The notes: generated from the letters alone by a model not told the origin. Positions 9,161 through 19,526 are shown, numbered from the stretch's first letter. The stretch: 64,000 nt of DNA from Pigmentibacter ruber (GCF_009792895.1 NZ_WSSC01000006.1:1-64000), one strand, 5' to 3'. Numbers and translations are program-made.

Positions 9161-9603
9161 TGGCTGATTTGAACGAAGGATTTAGACCCGAAGATTTTGG
9201 TTTAGAACCAGGTGAAGAAGGAGATGCTGGAGGCACTGCTGAGGCAGCAGGTAGTGAAGCATCACCACCGGCAGCCGCAGGATCTAATCCTCCTATGGCT
9301 AAAGATGATGATTCATTAAAAAATATTGATCTTTCCAGAATGAAAATGGTTTTAGACGTCCCACTTAAAGTAACAGTGGAGCTTGGTAGAACAAAACTTC
9401 TTGTTAATGATTTACTCCAATTGGGGCAAGGCTCAGTGATTGAGTTAGATAAAATGGCAGGTGAGCCAATGGAAATTTATGTCAATGATAAGCTTGTTGC
9501 TATGGGAGAAGTTGTGGTTGTTAATGAAAAATTTGGAGTTCGGTTAACTGATGTAATGAGCGGAGTTGGAATGGATGAGGCTCATTCTGGAGAAAGTGTT
9601 TAA
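9160..9603 (+). CDS. fliN: Flagellar motor switch protein FliN
   Basis: FliN completes the C-ring with FliM. The SpoA domain occupies about residues 60-140, with the typical DVPLKVTVELGRTKLLVNDLL start and LVAMGEVVVVNEKFGVRLTD end. The first 55 residues are an Ala/Gly/Glu-rich tail without evident structure. It overlaps fliM by one base. Confidence 0.95.
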   Translation: MADLNEGFRPEDFGLEPGEEGDAGGTAEAAGSEASPPAAAGSNPPMAKDDDSLKNIDLSRMKMVLDVPLKVTVELGRTKLLVNDLLQLGQGSVIELDKMAGEPMEIYVNDKLVAMGEVVVVNEKFGVRLTDVMSGVGMDEAHSGESV

Positions 9604-9624
9604 AATTTGAAAGAGGTATAAAAT

Positions 9625-10662
9625 ATGTCAATTAAAAAATATGGATTTATAGTAGCTTTGCTCCTATCAATTTATAATATAGCCTCTTCTGAGGAGAATT
9701 TTGAAAATTCTGTCCCACCAATTCAGTATCCAGAAAAAAAACGTGATGAAATGCAGGTAAGAAAAGAAATTAAAGATTCATTTATAAAAAGTGAGGATTT
9801 AAATAATACTTACCCTCAGGTCAATTCATTAAATCAAAATATAAATAATGAAGTCAAAAAAAGTAATTATAATCAAAATAATGATTTTATTAAAAAAGAA
9901 ACAGAACAGCCGACGGATTTAAAAGGGCAAAAAACTTTTGATGAAATGATAGGACAAAATATTTCTAAAAAGAAAAATGAAGTTTCAAAGAAAAATATGA
10001 ATGTTGCTCTTAAAGAATCAGAGCAGCCAACAAGACAGTCAGAGCTTTGGAAAGTATTTTTAATTTCTACAATATTTATCGCAATCCTTGCAATTCTTGG
10101 ATACTTATTAACAAAAATTAGAAAAAAGGGGTTTTTATTTTCTAATAATAAAAATGAAAAAGTTATGGATATTGTGTCGACACTTTCTATTTCACCAAAA
10201 AGACAAGTTATGATATTAAAAATTAGAGATCAAGAAATTGTTGTTTCAAATACTGAAGCTGGAATACAATTTCTAACAGATATTAGTCTTTCTAATTCAA
10301 ATAGGGGTTCCCAAGAAAGAAAGCAATATCAAATTAGTGATAAATTTTTATTACCTAAAAATAATGAAAAATCATTGACTGAAAAAACAGAAATGCAACA
10401 AGTACAAGTCGAAAAAATTAATGATAAAAAATCTGATATTTTATTAAGAGCTTTAAAAAGTATTAATTCAAATTCAGTTGGAACAAAAAAACAAGTAGCT
10501 AATGAAAATAATAAATCAGAAGCATTTCCAAAATATTTGGCTAATCAATTTGAAAGCGAAGGTAAAAAAGAAATTAAGAAAAAAGAAGAAGAGGTAGATA
10601 GTGTTGAAAATGTAACTAATTTGATTAGAGAAAAGTTACGTTCTATGAAACCTTTAAATTAA
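9625..10662 (+). CDS. fliO: FliO-like flagellar export component
   Basis: Position between fliN and fliP, one transmembrane helix near residues 143-165, and the following short conserved segment (about 175-215, VSTLSISPKRQVMILKIRDQEIVVS) identify FliO, which helps assemble the FliP ring. At 345 residues it is much longer than most FliO proteins. It has a signal-peptide-like N terminus, an Asn/Lys-rich region before the helix and a charged C-terminal tail. AGAGGT precedes the ATG. Much of the length is low-complexity. Confidence 0.82.
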   Translation: MSIKKYGFIVALLLSIYNIASSEENFENSVPPIQYPEKKRDEMQVRKEIKDSFIKSEDLNNTYPQVNSLNQNINNEVKKSNYNQNNDFIKKETEQPTDLKGQKTFDEMIGQNISKKKNEVSKKNMNVALKESEQPTRQSELWKVFLISTIFIAILAILGYLLTKIRKKGFLFSNNKNEKVMDIVSTLSISPKRQVMILKIRDQEIVVSNTEAGIQFLTDISLSNSNRGSQERKQYQISDKFLLPKNNEKSLTEKTEMQQVQVEKINDKKSDILLRALKSINSNSVGTKKQVANENNKSEAFPKYLANQFESEGKKEIKKKEEEVDSVENVTNLIREKLRSMKPLN

Positions 10663-10684
10663 TTTTTTTTCTTTTGGGAGTGGT

Positions 10685-11530
10685 ATGAGAATTTTCATAA
10701 TTCTAAATTTAATACTCATATCATTATTTTATGCAAATGGATCGAGTGCGCAAAATGCAAAAAATACTCCAGCGCAAGGAAATACTAATTCTATTGAAAA
10801 AAATTGGCAAAATGAAAATAGAAATGTGCAAAATAAACTAGATCTAAATAAAAATCCTTTACCAGTTTTTTCTATAAATATTGCTAATGGTGAAAATCAG
10901 GATGATTATGTACCTGCTTTAAAAGTCTTAGCTGTTTTAACCTTACTTACATTTGGACCAGCAATTCTTCTTTTAATGAGTGCATTTACAAGAATTTTAA
11001 TAGTTTTATCTTTTTTAAGACAGGCATTAGGAACACCAACTATGCCACCAAATCAAATTCTAATAGCTTTGTCCCTTTTTTTAACCTACTTTGTGATGTC
11101 GCCTGCTATTTCTAAAATCTATGATCAGGCTATTGTGCCATATTTGCAAAAAGATATTACTACACAACAAGCGCTAGAAGTAGGCCAAAAACCTTTGCAT
11201 GAATTTATGATGGCACAAGTGAAAACTGATGATCTAAAACTATTTTATCAAATGAGTAAAATGGAAAAACCAGTTACAAAAGAAGATGTACCTATGCGAA
11301 TTTTAGTACCATCTTTTGTAATTAGTGAATTAAAAACAGCATTTCAAATTGGTTTTTTAGTATACTTACCTTTTATTGTTATAGATATGATTGTAAGTAG
11401 TGTCTTAATGGCTATGGGTATGATGATGTTACCTCCAACAGTAGTTAGTCTTCCATTAAAATTAATTTTATTTGTTGTTGTTGATGGATGGGGCTTACTA
11501 GCTGGATCATTAATTAAAAGTTTTAATTAG
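10685..11530 (+). CDS. fliP: Flagellar type III export gate protein FliP
   Basis: FliP forms the core of the export gate in the inner membrane. A signal peptide (about 1-22) is followed by a variable Asn-rich region. The conserved body then begins near residue 78 with LTLLTFGPAILLLMSAFTRI and contains RQALGTPTMPPNQ and the C-terminal helices with MGMMMLPPTVVSLPLKL. Length and order match the family. It is 8 bases before fliQ. Confidence 0.97.
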   Translation: MRIFIILNLILISLFYANGSSAQNAKNTPAQGNTNSIEKNWQNENRNVQNKLDLNKNPLPVFSINIANGENQDDYVPALKVLAVLTLLTFGPAILLLMSAFTRILIVLSFLRQALGTPTMPPNQILIALSLFLTYFVMSPAISKIYDQAIVPYLQKDITTQQALEVGQKPLHEFMMAQVKTDDLKLFYQMSKMEKPVTKEDVPMRILVPSFVISELKTAFQIGFLVYLPFIVIDMIVSSVLMAMGMMMLPPTVVSLPLKLILFVVVDGWGLLAGSLIKSFN

Positions 11531-11538
11531 GATTAATT

Positions 11539-11814
11539 ATGAACAATCAACAGGTAGTAGATGTTATATTATCCGTTTTATACATAACAGTTGAAATATC
11601 CCTACCATTATTAGGTGTTGCGATGATTATCGGGCTGTTAATTAGTATATTTCAAGCTGCAACTCAAATTAATGAATCAACTCTTAGCTTTTTACCTAAA
11701 ATAGCAGCTATGATAGTTGTTTTAATTATTTTATCACCCTGGATGCTTCGTAAGTTAAATGATTATACTCATAGAATTTATGATAAAATTCCTGAGTATG
11801 CTAGGCAAAAGTAA
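11539..11814 (+). CDS. fliQ: Flagellar export gate protein FliQ
   Basis: A 91-residue protein with two transmembrane helices and the conserved PLLGVAMIIGLLISIFQAAT and STLSFLPKI segments. It packs around FliP/FliR in the export gate. Between fliP and fliR as in most flagellar operons. Confidence 0.97.
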   Translation: MNNQQVVDVILSVLYITVEISLPLLGVAMIIGLLISIFQAATQINESTLSFLPKIAAMIVVLIILSPWMLRKLNDYTHRIYDKIPEYARQK

Positions 11815-11823
11815 AGAGAAATC

Positions 11824-12642
11824 ATGGATATTTTGTCTGTCATAGAATTAAATCCCCAAACTTGGCCATTTCCTGTGATGGTATTTCTTCGTATCGTAAC
11901 AATTTTTTTCTTTTTACCTATATTTGGCGATCAAGTTGTACCTGTACGATTACGAATAGTTCTTGGATTAGCTTTTACGTTTTTTGTTTATCCAGTAGTT
12001 TCAGAGAAAATATTTCAAAAAGAACATCTTTTGCAGTGGAGTAGTTTTACTTTAGCAATTGCTACTGTTCGTGAGGTTCTGTTCGGATTTGCAGTAGGTT
12101 TTGCTGCTAAATTAGTTTTATCAGGTGTATCGATTGCATCACATACAATTGGAATAAATATGGGTTTCCAAGTTGCCTCAATGTTTAGTCCAGGAATAAA
12201 TGATCATGAATCATCATTCTCTGTTTTTAAAAATTGGTTTGCAATTCTTCTGATATTAACTTTAAACATTCATCATATATTCATTGAGGGACTATTTAAA
12301 TCTTTCATTTATATCCCAATTGGACCTTCAGCAGATGCAACAAGCATTGCTAAAGTTGCTTTGAATATTGCTCAAGAAGCTTTTGTTCTTGGGTTAAGAT
12401 TAGCTGCGCCTATAATGACTGTACAAATTCTTATAAATATATCTCTAGGTTTGTTAAATAGAACATTACCATCTCTTAACGTTTTTATAATAAGCTTTCC
12501 TATTAGTTTCGTCATTGCCTTAGTTGTTTTGTATTTATCTTTAACCTCTTATTTAAGCATATTAGGAAATTATGGAATGCAAAAAGAAGTGATGTGGTTT
12601 GATTCTATGCGGCGTGTTTTTATTCCAACTTCACCTCCTTAA
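11824..12642 (+). CDS. fliR: Flagellar export gate protein FliR
   Basis: A 272-residue polytopic membrane protein of the FliR/SpaR family, part of the export gate. It shows the FLRIVTIFFFLPIFG start, GFAVGFAAKLVLSGVSIASHTIGINMG in the middle, and six or so hydrophobic helices. Normal length. AGAGAA precedes ATG 11824; flhB follows after 12 bases. Confidence 0.96.
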   Translation: MDILSVIELNPQTWPFPVMVFLRIVTIFFFLPIFGDQVVPVRLRIVLGLAFTFFVYPVVSEKIFQKEHLLQWSSFTLAIATVREVLFGFAVGFAAKLVLSGVSIASHTIGINMGFQVASMFSPGINDHESSFSVFKNWFAILLILTLNIHHIFIEGLFKSFIYIPIGPSADATSIAKVALNIAQEAFVLGLRLAAPIMTVQILINISLGLLNRTLPSLNVFIISFPISFVIALVVLYLSLTSYLSILGNYGMQKEVMWFDSMRRVFIPTSPP

Positions 12643-12654
12643 AAGGAAAAAGTA

Positions 12655-13740
12655 ATGGAGAGTAGAGAGGAAAAAGGCTTTCAGGATAAAACTGAAGAAG
12701 CGACCGAAGAAAAGAAAAATCAATTTCGTGAAGAAGGGAACGTTGCAAGCCCTAAAGAAGTAGTTTCTTTTGTCACATTAATTTTGTTTACTACATATTT
12801 TTATTTTTATGCCAATGACATGTTGAAAAGTTTTCGCTTAGTTTTTAATCGTTCATGGTTAGGTTTTCCTGCTTATTTTGTTGATTATTCAAGTTTAATT
12901 AAAGTTTTATATTATGCAACTTCACCCATACTACCTCATTTTTTCTTAATCATTTTTATTTGCACAATTTTTCCTTTGTTATTTGGACTTTTACTAACAA
13001 GATTTAATTGGTCTTGGAAAAAAATTAATTTTGATATTAATAGAATTAATCCATTATCAGGAATTGCTAGAATGTTTAGTGCTACTTTTTTAGTTGAATT
13101 TCTGAAAATATTGCTGAAATGTAGCATATTATCAGTCTTAATTTACTTGGTTTTAAAAAATGAAATAGGTCAATCCAGTGAAGATTATTTTTTTAGTAAT
13201 ATTGACTATTTAAAAGAATTAGGAAAATCAATTTTTCATTTGCTTTTATTAATGTGTATTGCCGGAGTTGTTATTGGCATTGCAGATTTTTCATACAATC
13301 TTTGGAAATTAAATAATGATATGAAAATGACTAAACAAGAAGTTAAAGAAGAAGTTAAAAAACATGAAGGAGATCCTCTTTTAAGATCGCAAAGAAAAAG
13401 AATGGCTAGAGATTTAGTTATGCGTAAAAGTTTGAAAGATGTTCCAAAAGCAACTTTTATCGTAACAAATCCTGAACATTTTTCTGTAGCAGTAAGGTAT
13501 GTAAAAGGAATGAATGCTCCTATAGTTATTGCCAAAGGTCAAGATTTAATTGCATTTAAAATCAGAGAAATAGCAAAACAACATGACATAATGATTGTTG
13601 AAAATAAACCCTTAGCACGTACTTTATATAAAACAGTTAAAGTTGGGCAAGAAATTCCTCAATCCCTTTATCAATCAGTTATTGAAGTAATTAAATATAT
13701 TTATCAAATGCGAGGCAAGAAATATTTTGATCGCTTTTAA
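12655..13740 (+). CDS. flhB: Flagellar export switch protein FlhB
   Basis: FlhB sets export substrate specificity by self-cleavage. The EEATEEKKNQFREEGNV start, four transmembrane helices (to about residue 215) and the cytoplasmic domain are all present. The autocleavage site NPEH is visible within IVTNPEHFSVAVRY, with the NP^xH pattern (canonical NPTH has Thr; here Glu). Length of 361 residues is normal. Confidence 0.96.
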   Translation: MESREEKGFQDKTEEATEEKKNQFREEGNVASPKEVVSFVTLILFTTYFYFYANDMLKSFRLVFNRSWLGFPAYFVDYSSLIKVLYYATSPILPHFFLIIFICTIFPLLFGLLLTRFNWSWKKINFDINRINPLSGIARMFSATFLVEFLKILLKCSILSVLIYLVLKNEIGQSSEDYFFSNIDYLKELGKSIFHLLLLMCIAGVVIGIADFSYNLWKLNNDMKMTKQEVKEEVKKHEGDPLLRSQRKRMARDLVMRKSLKDVPKATFIVTNPEHFSVAVRYVKGMNAPIVIAKGQDLIAFKIREIAKQHDIMIVENKPLARTLYKTVKVGQEIPQSLYQSVIEVIKYIYQMRGKKYFDRF

Positions 13741-13750
13741 AGGATGATTT

Positions 13751-15859
13751 ATGGCTAAAGCAAATTCAAATATTTCAGAAATAGGTAGTTTTAAATCAAG
13801 CAATTTTTTAGCAAGAAGCCCTGATTTAATTATGGCTTCAATCATTGTTGGTACTGTACTAATGATGATATTTCCATTGCCTGCATTCTTTATTGATTTT
13901 CTATTAGCAATCAGTATTTCTTCTGCATTAATTATTTTGATGGTCAGTATCTATATCACAAAACCATTAGAATTTGGTGTTTTTCCAACGTTATTATTGA
14001 TTACAACCTTATTTAGACTTTCTTTGAATGTTGCTACAACACGAAATATTTTACTGCATGGTGCTGAAGGAGATGTCGCAAATTTAGTTGTCGCATTTGG
14101 AAAAGTAGTTGTTGGAGGTAATTTTGCAGTTGGTTTTGTAATATTTATAATTCTAATGGTTATTAATTTTATTGTTATTACAAAAGGTGCTGGAAGAGTT
14201 GCTGAAGTAGCAGCTCGATTTACTTTGGATGCAATGCCAGGAAAACAAATGGCTATTGATGCGGAATTAAATGCCGGACATATCAATGCAGAAGAAGCTA
14301 AAAAAAGAAGAAAAGCGGTTGAAAATGAGGCTGATTTTTATGGTGCAATGGATGGTGCAAGTAAATTTGTGCGTGGAGATGCAATAGCTGGAATAATAAT
14401 TACATTAGTTAATATTATTGTTGGTTTTGGTATTGGTGTATTAATGCATTCTCTTACACCAAGCGATGCAGCTGCTAAATTTACTTTATTTGCAGTAGGG
14501 GATGGTTTGATTAGCGCAATTCCAGCCCTAATGATTTCAACTGCTGCGGGTATAATAGTAACGAGAGCAACAAGTGAAGGAAATTTAGGATCTGAAGTTC
14601 TAAAACAAGTTCGTATCCATCCAAAAGCATTTTACATAGCAGCTGGTTTAATTTTTTTCCTAGCAATTATACCAGGATTCCCAAAAATTCCATTTTTCGT
14701 TCTTTCAGGATTACTCATTTTTTTAGGAAGAATGTCTGCACAATGGATAAAAGAAAAAAAACTTTCAGAAGAAAATTTAAAAGAAACAGATGAAAGAAAA
14801 AAGGATGAAAAAGAAAGTAGTAGTTTAGATAATTTAATGCGTGTTGATATGTTAGCTGTAGAAGTTGGTCATGGACTTGTTCCTTTAATAGATCCTGCTC
14901 AGGATGGAGAAATTGTAGATAGAATTCAAGGAATAAGAAAACAATTTGCTCAGGAAATGGGAATTATAATTCCACAAGTTCAGTTGCGTGATAATTTACA
15001 ATTAGAACCAGGTGGGTATCAAATTTTGTTAAAAAGTAACAAAGTAGCGGCTGGTAATTTAATGGTGGATTATTTTTTAGCAATGGATCCTGGTGGTGTT
15101 GAATTACCAATTGGTGGGGAAGTAACAAAAGATCCTGTTTATGGTCTTCCTGCAATTTGGGTGCATAAACGTGATAAAGAAGAAGCAGTATTTAGAGGTT
15201 ATACTGTAGTAAATTGTTCTACTGTTGTTGCAACTAATATTACAAAGGTGTTAAAAGAACATGCTGCAGAATTAATAACAAGGCAAGATGTTCAATATCT
15301 AATTGATAAACTGAAGGAAACTAATCCAAAAGTAGTAGAAGAGGTTATGCAATCAGATCGACTTACTTTAGGTGAAGTTGTTAAAGTCATGCAAAACTTG
15401 CTACGTGAAGACGTGTCGGTACGCGACATTCTTACCCTATTTGAGTGCCTAGCAGATCATTGTAGAATAATAAAAAATCCTGATGTTTTATCTGAACTAT
15501 GCCGCAAGAGTTTTGGTAGAAATATTGTTCAAAAATACATCAATGATAAGGATGAATTAGTGGTTGTTACTTTTGATAGATTAATTGAAGATATATTATC
15601 TGGTGGTTTGGTTACAACTGAAAATGGTTCAACATATTTAAATCTTGATGCAAAAAATGCACAGGAAATTTTGCAAAAGCTGCTAAAAGGAATTCAAATT
15701 TTTGATAAAGAGGGTTCCCAACCTGTTTTATTAATAAGCGCACGAATGCGTCAAGCATTTCAAAAATTAGTATCCCGTTACATACCACAGTTGATAGTTC
15801 TTTCTTACGATGAAATTCCGCATGATATAAATATAAGAAACTTGGAATTAATTACTTAA
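13751..15859 (+). CDS. flhA: Flagellar export protein FlhA
   Basis: FlhA is the large export-gate ring protein. The membrane half (to about residue 330) carries the FHIPEP-family motif region TLLLITTLFRLSLNVATTRNIL, and GRVAEVAARFTLDAMPGKQMAIDAEL. The cytoplasmic half holds the chaperone-docking domain. At 702 residues it is full length. It starts ten bases after flhB with an AAAGGATG site. Confidence 0.97.
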   Translation: MAKANSNISEIGSFKSSNFLARSPDLIMASIIVGTVLMMIFPLPAFFIDFLLAISISSALIILMVSIYITKPLEFGVFPTLLLITTLFRLSLNVATTRNILLHGAEGDVANLVVAFGKVVVGGNFAVGFVIFIILMVINFIVITKGAGRVAEVAARFTLDAMPGKQMAIDAELNAGHINAEEAKKRRKAVENEADFYGAMDGASKFVRGDAIAGIIITLVNIIVGFGIGVLMHSLTPSDAAAKFTLFAVGDGLISAIPALMISTAAGIIVTRATSEGNLGSEVLKQVRIHPKAFYIAAGLIFFLAIIPGFPKIPFFVLSGLLIFLGRMSAQWIKEKKLSEENLKETDERKKDEKESSSLDNLMRVDMLAVEVGHGLVPLIDPAQDGEIVDRIQGIRKQFAQEMGIIIPQVQLRDNLQLEPGGYQILLKSNKVAAGNLMVDYFLAMDPGGVELPIGGEVTKDPVYGLPAIWVHKRDKEEAVFRGYTVVNCSTVVATNITKVLKEHAAELITRQDVQYLIDKLKETNPKVVEEVMQSDRLTLGEVVKVMQNLLREDVSVRDILTLFECLADHCRIIKNPDVLSELCRKSFGRNIVQKYINDKDELVVVTFDRLIEDILSGGLVTTENGSTYLNLDAKNAQEILQKLLKGIQIFDKEGSQPVLLISARMRQAFQKLVSRYIPQLIVLSYDEIPHDINIRNLELIT

Positions 15860-15884
15860 TTGTTTTATTATTAAAGGATGTAAA

Positions 15885-17300
15885 ATGGAAATTAGAAAAT
15901 TTGAATCATTTTCCCTCCAGGATGCCATAAAACTTGTTAAGTTAGAATTAGGTAGAGATGCAGTAATTTTATCTACTAAAGAAAAAGAGATTTACTCTGA
16001 AGAGTTACAAAAAAATTGCAGAATTTATGAAGTTACAGCTTCTCCAAGTGCAACTGTGCATGGAAAAGTTATAAATCCAAAATCAGCAGAACATCTCCCA
16101 AAAGTTGATTTTCCAAGAATTAAACCAAGAAATGAAGCAACTGTCGTTAAAGGAGATCCCACTCCAAATAGACAAAAAAGTACTTTAATTTCTCCTACTC
16201 TTTCGACTTTAAATCAAGAAACTAGAAATATGGCTCGATCATTAGCTAGCGCTTTAACTAAAGAGCCAGCCAAAGAACGTTTGTTTTCTAAAGAAACAAT
16301 AAATAATCCAAATAATACAGAATTAAATGAGCAAACTCTTGAAGAAATGAGTGTATTAAAATCTGAAATATCTAAAGTAAGAAAAGAGCTGGAAAGTTTA
16401 CCTCAAGTTGATATAACTGAGCAAATGCAAGAAATTAAAGTCTTATTACATGATATTATGCGCGAAAAATATAAAAAATCGACTGATAATGGAAATTCGC
16501 ATGTAACCGATATTGGTATAAGGCTCAGAAGTGCTGGTGTATCTGAAAATTTTATAAATCATCTAACTACTTGGTTAAATACATTAGAAGATCCTAAAAA
16601 TAAAGAAGAATTAATTAATTCTCCAGAGAAAACAAAAGAATTTTATTTAAGTTCTGCAATAAAATTTATATTTAAGTATTTAAAAGTAACTGGCCCATTT
16701 CGAGTAGAAAAAAGCAAGAAAAAAGTTGTCTGTTTTGTGGGGCCCACGGGTGTTGGCAAAACAACAACTTTAGCTAAAATTGCTGCTAAACTAAAATTAA
16801 CTGATTTAGCTGATGTTGAATTAATATCAATGGATTCTTATAGAATAGCAGCAAGTGATCAATTAAGAGTTTATTCTAAAATATTGGATTGTCATTTTGC
16901 TGAAATTTCAGATAAAAATGAACTTGTAAATTATATTTCTAAGCATAATAATTATGATTATATTTTAATTGATACTGCTGGTAGAAGTTCTAGATTTTCT
17001 GATCAAATGGAAACTTTAAAGAAACTTGCAGAAGCTCCACTTCCAATTGAATTTCATTTAGTTTTGTCATGTACAATGAAACAAAGGGATATTGATGAAA
17101 CAATTCGCGGGTTTCGATTTTTAACTCCTGCAAGTCTAATTTTCACTAAATTAGATGAATCTTGGGCATTTGGAGAGATATTAAATACTAGTGTGCAAAA
17201 TAAATTACCACTCAGTTACTTTACAACTGGACAAAGAGTTCCTGAAGATATTGAAATTGCATCAAAAGAAAGAGTTGTGGAGCGCTTACTTAAACTCTAA
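15885..17300 (+). CDS. flhF: Polar flagellar GTPase FlhF
   Basis: SRP-type GTPase that marks the pole for flagellum assembly. The N-terminal part begins MEIRKFESFSLQDAIKLVK and is followed by a variable linker and N-domain. The G domain has P-loop GPTGVGKTTTLAKIAAK (near residue 285), DTAGR and TKLDE motifs. Presence of flhF with flhG indicates controlled polar flagellation. AAAGGATG lies before ATG 15885. Confidence 0.96.
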   Translation: MEIRKFESFSLQDAIKLVKLELGRDAVILSTKEKEIYSEELQKNCRIYEVTASPSATVHGKVINPKSAEHLPKVDFPRIKPRNEATVVKGDPTPNRQKSTLISPTLSTLNQETRNMARSLASALTKEPAKERLFSKETINNPNNTELNEQTLEEMSVLKSEISKVRKELESLPQVDITEQMQEIKVLLHDIMREKYKKSTDNGNSHVTDIGIRLRSAGVSENFINHLTTWLNTLEDPKNKEELINSPEKTKEFYLSSAIKFIFKYLKVTGPFRVEKSKKKVVCFVGPTGVGKTTTLAKIAAKLKLTDLADVELISMDSYRIAASDQLRVYSKILDCHFAEISDKNELVNYISKHNNYDYILIDTAGRSSRFSDQMETLKKLAEAPLPIEFHLVLSCTMKQRDIDETIRGFRFLTPASLIFTKLDESWAFGEILNTSVQNKLPLSYFTTGQRVPEDIEIASKERVVERLLKL

Positions 17301-17328
17301 TTAATGTTCTTAGATTTTGGAGGATATT

Positions 17329-18246
17329 GTGTTTGATCAAGCTTCTAGTTTAAGAGAAATGATGAGAAATATTCAAAAAGAAAATTTAAATTTTTCTAAA
17401 CCTGTTACATACCAACCTAAAGTACCAACTGTTCTCGCTATTTCTGGTGGTAAAGGAGGTGTTGGAAAAACTTTAACTACGGCAAATTTAGGTCTTTGTA
17501 TGGCTAGGATGGGAATGCGAACATTACTTATTGATGGAGATTTTGGTTTAGCAAATTTAGATGTTGTTTTAAATTTACGACCTCAATTTACTTTAGATGA
17601 TGTTCTTTGTGGAGAAAGACATTTAAAAGATATTATTATGACAGGTGTTGAAGGCGTCAGAATTATTCCTTCTTCTAGTGGTGTTATGCGTGTTCCTGAA
17701 TTAGATAAATTACAGAAGTTAATGCTTCTAGATCAAATAGAATCTCTGGATGAAGAATTTGATGTTGTTTTGATTGACACTCCAGCTGGTGTATCAAAAA
17801 ATGTACAATATTGGACTTCTTCATCTGCTGAAGTCATTATGGTTGTTACCCCTGAACCAACTAGTTTAGCTGATTGTTATGCAAGTATAAAAATTCTTTC
17901 TCAGACAACAGCAGAAACTAATTTTAAATTAATAGTAAATATGGTTCGAAATGATTTAGAAGCAAAAAAAATATATGATAAAATATCAACTTTATCAGAT
18001 GAATATTTACAAGTAAGAGTCGAATATTTAGGGCATATCCCTTTTGATGAAGTTGTCAGAAATTCAGTTAGAGATAGAGTTCCATACGTCCAAAAATATC
18101 CATTTTCGCAAGCTTCCCAAGGTTTACGAGATATATCAAGACAAATTATTACACAAGGTACCGTTGGCCAGCTTAAAGGAACAATGCAGTTTTTTTGGAG
18201 AAAAATGGTTGCAGCAAATTCACCTGATATAATTGGGTATAAATAG
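17329..18246 (+). CDS. flhG: Flagellar number regulator FlhG (MinD/ParA-like ATPase)
   Basis: FlhG limits flagellum number by acting on FlhF and the switch. GTG 17329 is chosen because GGAGG (17319-17323) lies five bases upstream; a TTG at 17317 is in frame but overlaps that site. The N-terminal ASSLREMM segment is the FlhF-activating DQAxxLR-type motif. A deviant Walker A GGKGGVGKT, DGDFGLANLD and DTPAG follow. Length about 305 residues, normal. Confidence 0.95.
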   Translation: MFDQASSLREMMRNIQKENLNFSKPVTYQPKVPTVLAISGGKGGVGKTLTTANLGLCMARMGMRTLLIDGDFGLANLDVVLNLRPQFTLDDVLCGERHLKDIIMTGVEGVRIIPSSSGVMRVPELDKLQKLMLLDQIESLDEEFDVVLIDTPAGVSKNVQYWTSSSAEVIMVVTPEPTSLADCYASIKILSQTTAETNFKLIVNMVRNDLEAKKIYDKISTLSDEYLQVRVEYLGHIPFDEVVRNSVRDRVPYVQKYPFSQASQGLRDISRQIITQGTVGQLKGTMQFFWRKMVAANSPDIIGYK

Positions 18247-18272
18247 TATTTCCAGGTAGAAGTGGAGGTAGC

Positions 18273-19091
18273 ATGGCTTTTTCAGGAACAGCGCAAAAGA
18301 AAACTTTGCATGAAGAAACAAATGAAAAACAAAAAACAAAAAAAATTCCGCAAAATCAGACAAGAGCTGTTCCTTTAACCAGTGATCCCATGCGCAATCA
18401 AATTATTATGGATTATGCTCCATTGATAAAGTATATTGCGCAAAAAATTGCAGCTAGATTGCCCTCTAATATTGATTTAGATGATTTATTTTCTGCTGGT
18501 GTAATTGGCCTTATGGATGCTATTGATAAATATGATCCTAGTCGAGATAATAAATTTAAAACTTATGCTGAATTTCGTGTGCGTGGGGCAATGCTTGATG
18601 AATTGCGAAACCAAGATTGGGTACCGAGGAGTGTAAGAGAAAGTAACAAGAAAGAAGATAAAGCTAAACTTGAACTTGAACATAAATTTGGACGACCTGC
18701 AACAGAAAGAGAAATTGCGGAGTTTTTAGAAGTTCCTTTGGAAGAATACCAAGAGCGTATGGGAAGAACTCGAGTATCTATGATGAGTTTAGAAGAACTT
18801 GGTGGAACCAGTTCAAGTGACAAAAAATCTTTACTTGAATGTTTAGAAAATCCAAATTCAAAGAATCCTTTTATGCAGTTGAAAAACAAGGGAGTCCGCG
18901 ATATTATTATAAAAACAGTGGAAGAATTGCCTGAAAAACAAAAGCTAGTGTTAAGTCTTTATTACTATGAAGACTTAAATTTAAAAGAAATTGGCCGAAT
19001 ATTAGATGTTACGGAGTCTCGAGTCTCTCAACTTCACACCCAAGCTGTGCAAAAAATGAAGTTAAAACTGAGACATCTTCTGCAGGAATAG
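18273..19091 (+). CDS. fliA: Flagellar sigma factor sigma-28 (FliA)
   Basis: Directs transcription of late flagellar genes such as flagellin. Regions 2 (DLDDLFSAGVIGLMDAIDKYDP, about residues 69-90), 3 and 4 (LPEKQKLVLSLYYYEDLNLKEIGRILDVTESRVSQL, about 215-250) are intact. The first 40 residues are a charged extension. Strong GGAGG site before the ATG. No FlgM anti-sigma gene is in the window. Confidence 0.95.
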   Translation: MAFSGTAQKKTLHEETNEKQKTKKIPQNQTRAVPLTSDPMRNQIIMDYAPLIKYIAQKIAARLPSNIDLDDLFSAGVIGLMDAIDKYDPSRDNKFKTYAEFRVRGAMLDELRNQDWVPRSVRESNKKEDKAKLELEHKFGRPATEREIAEFLEVPLEEYQERMGRTRVSMMSLEELGGTSSSDKKSLLECLENPNSKNPFMQLKNKGVRDIIIKTVEELPEKQKLVLSLYYYEDLNLKEIGRILDVTESRVSQLHTQAVQKMKLKLRHLLQE

Positions 19092-19118
19092 TGTTTAGGT
19101 ATAAAGGAGTATAGTTAA

Positions 19119-19526
19119 ATGCCAAATTATAAACCTATAAATAAGGATTCACTTATACTTGTTGTAGATGACTTTCCTACAATGCGTAAAATAGTAAAAA
19201 GTGTATTAAAACAGCTTGGTTATCAAAATATCGTTGAAGCAGAAGATGGTCAATTAGCATTGAACACTTTAGCAATCAATCCGGCGATAGAATTTATTGT
19301 AAGTGACTGGAATATGCCAAATATGACTGGCATTGAGTTATTAAAAACTGTTAGAGCCCATAAAGATGAAAGAATCAAAAATCTTCCATTTTTAATGGTT
19401 ACAGCAGAAGCCGATAAAGACAATATTGTTGAAGCTGTTAAAAGTGGTGTCAGCAATTATATAGTTAAGCCATTTAATGCCGCTACGATGAAGGAAAAAA
19501 TTGATAAAATTTTTGCTAAGAAATAA
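19119..19526 (+). CDS. cheY: Chemotaxis response regulator CheY
   Basis: Single receiver domain of 135 residues. The acidic pair is DD in LVVDDFPTMRKIVKSVL, the phospho-acceptor is Asp in VSDWNMPNMTG, the Thr is in MVTAEAD, and the Lys is in IVKPFNAAT. This is the classic CheY set. Phospho-CheY should bind the FliM N terminus encoded in the same operon. AAAGGAG precedes the ATG. Confidence 0.94.
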   Translation: MPNYKPINKDSLILVVDDFPTMRKIVKSVLKQLGYQNIVEAEDGQLALNTLAINPAIEFIVSDWNMPNMTGIELLKTVRAHKDERIKNLPFLMVTAEADKDNIVEAVKSGVSNYIVKPFNAATMKEKIDKIFAKK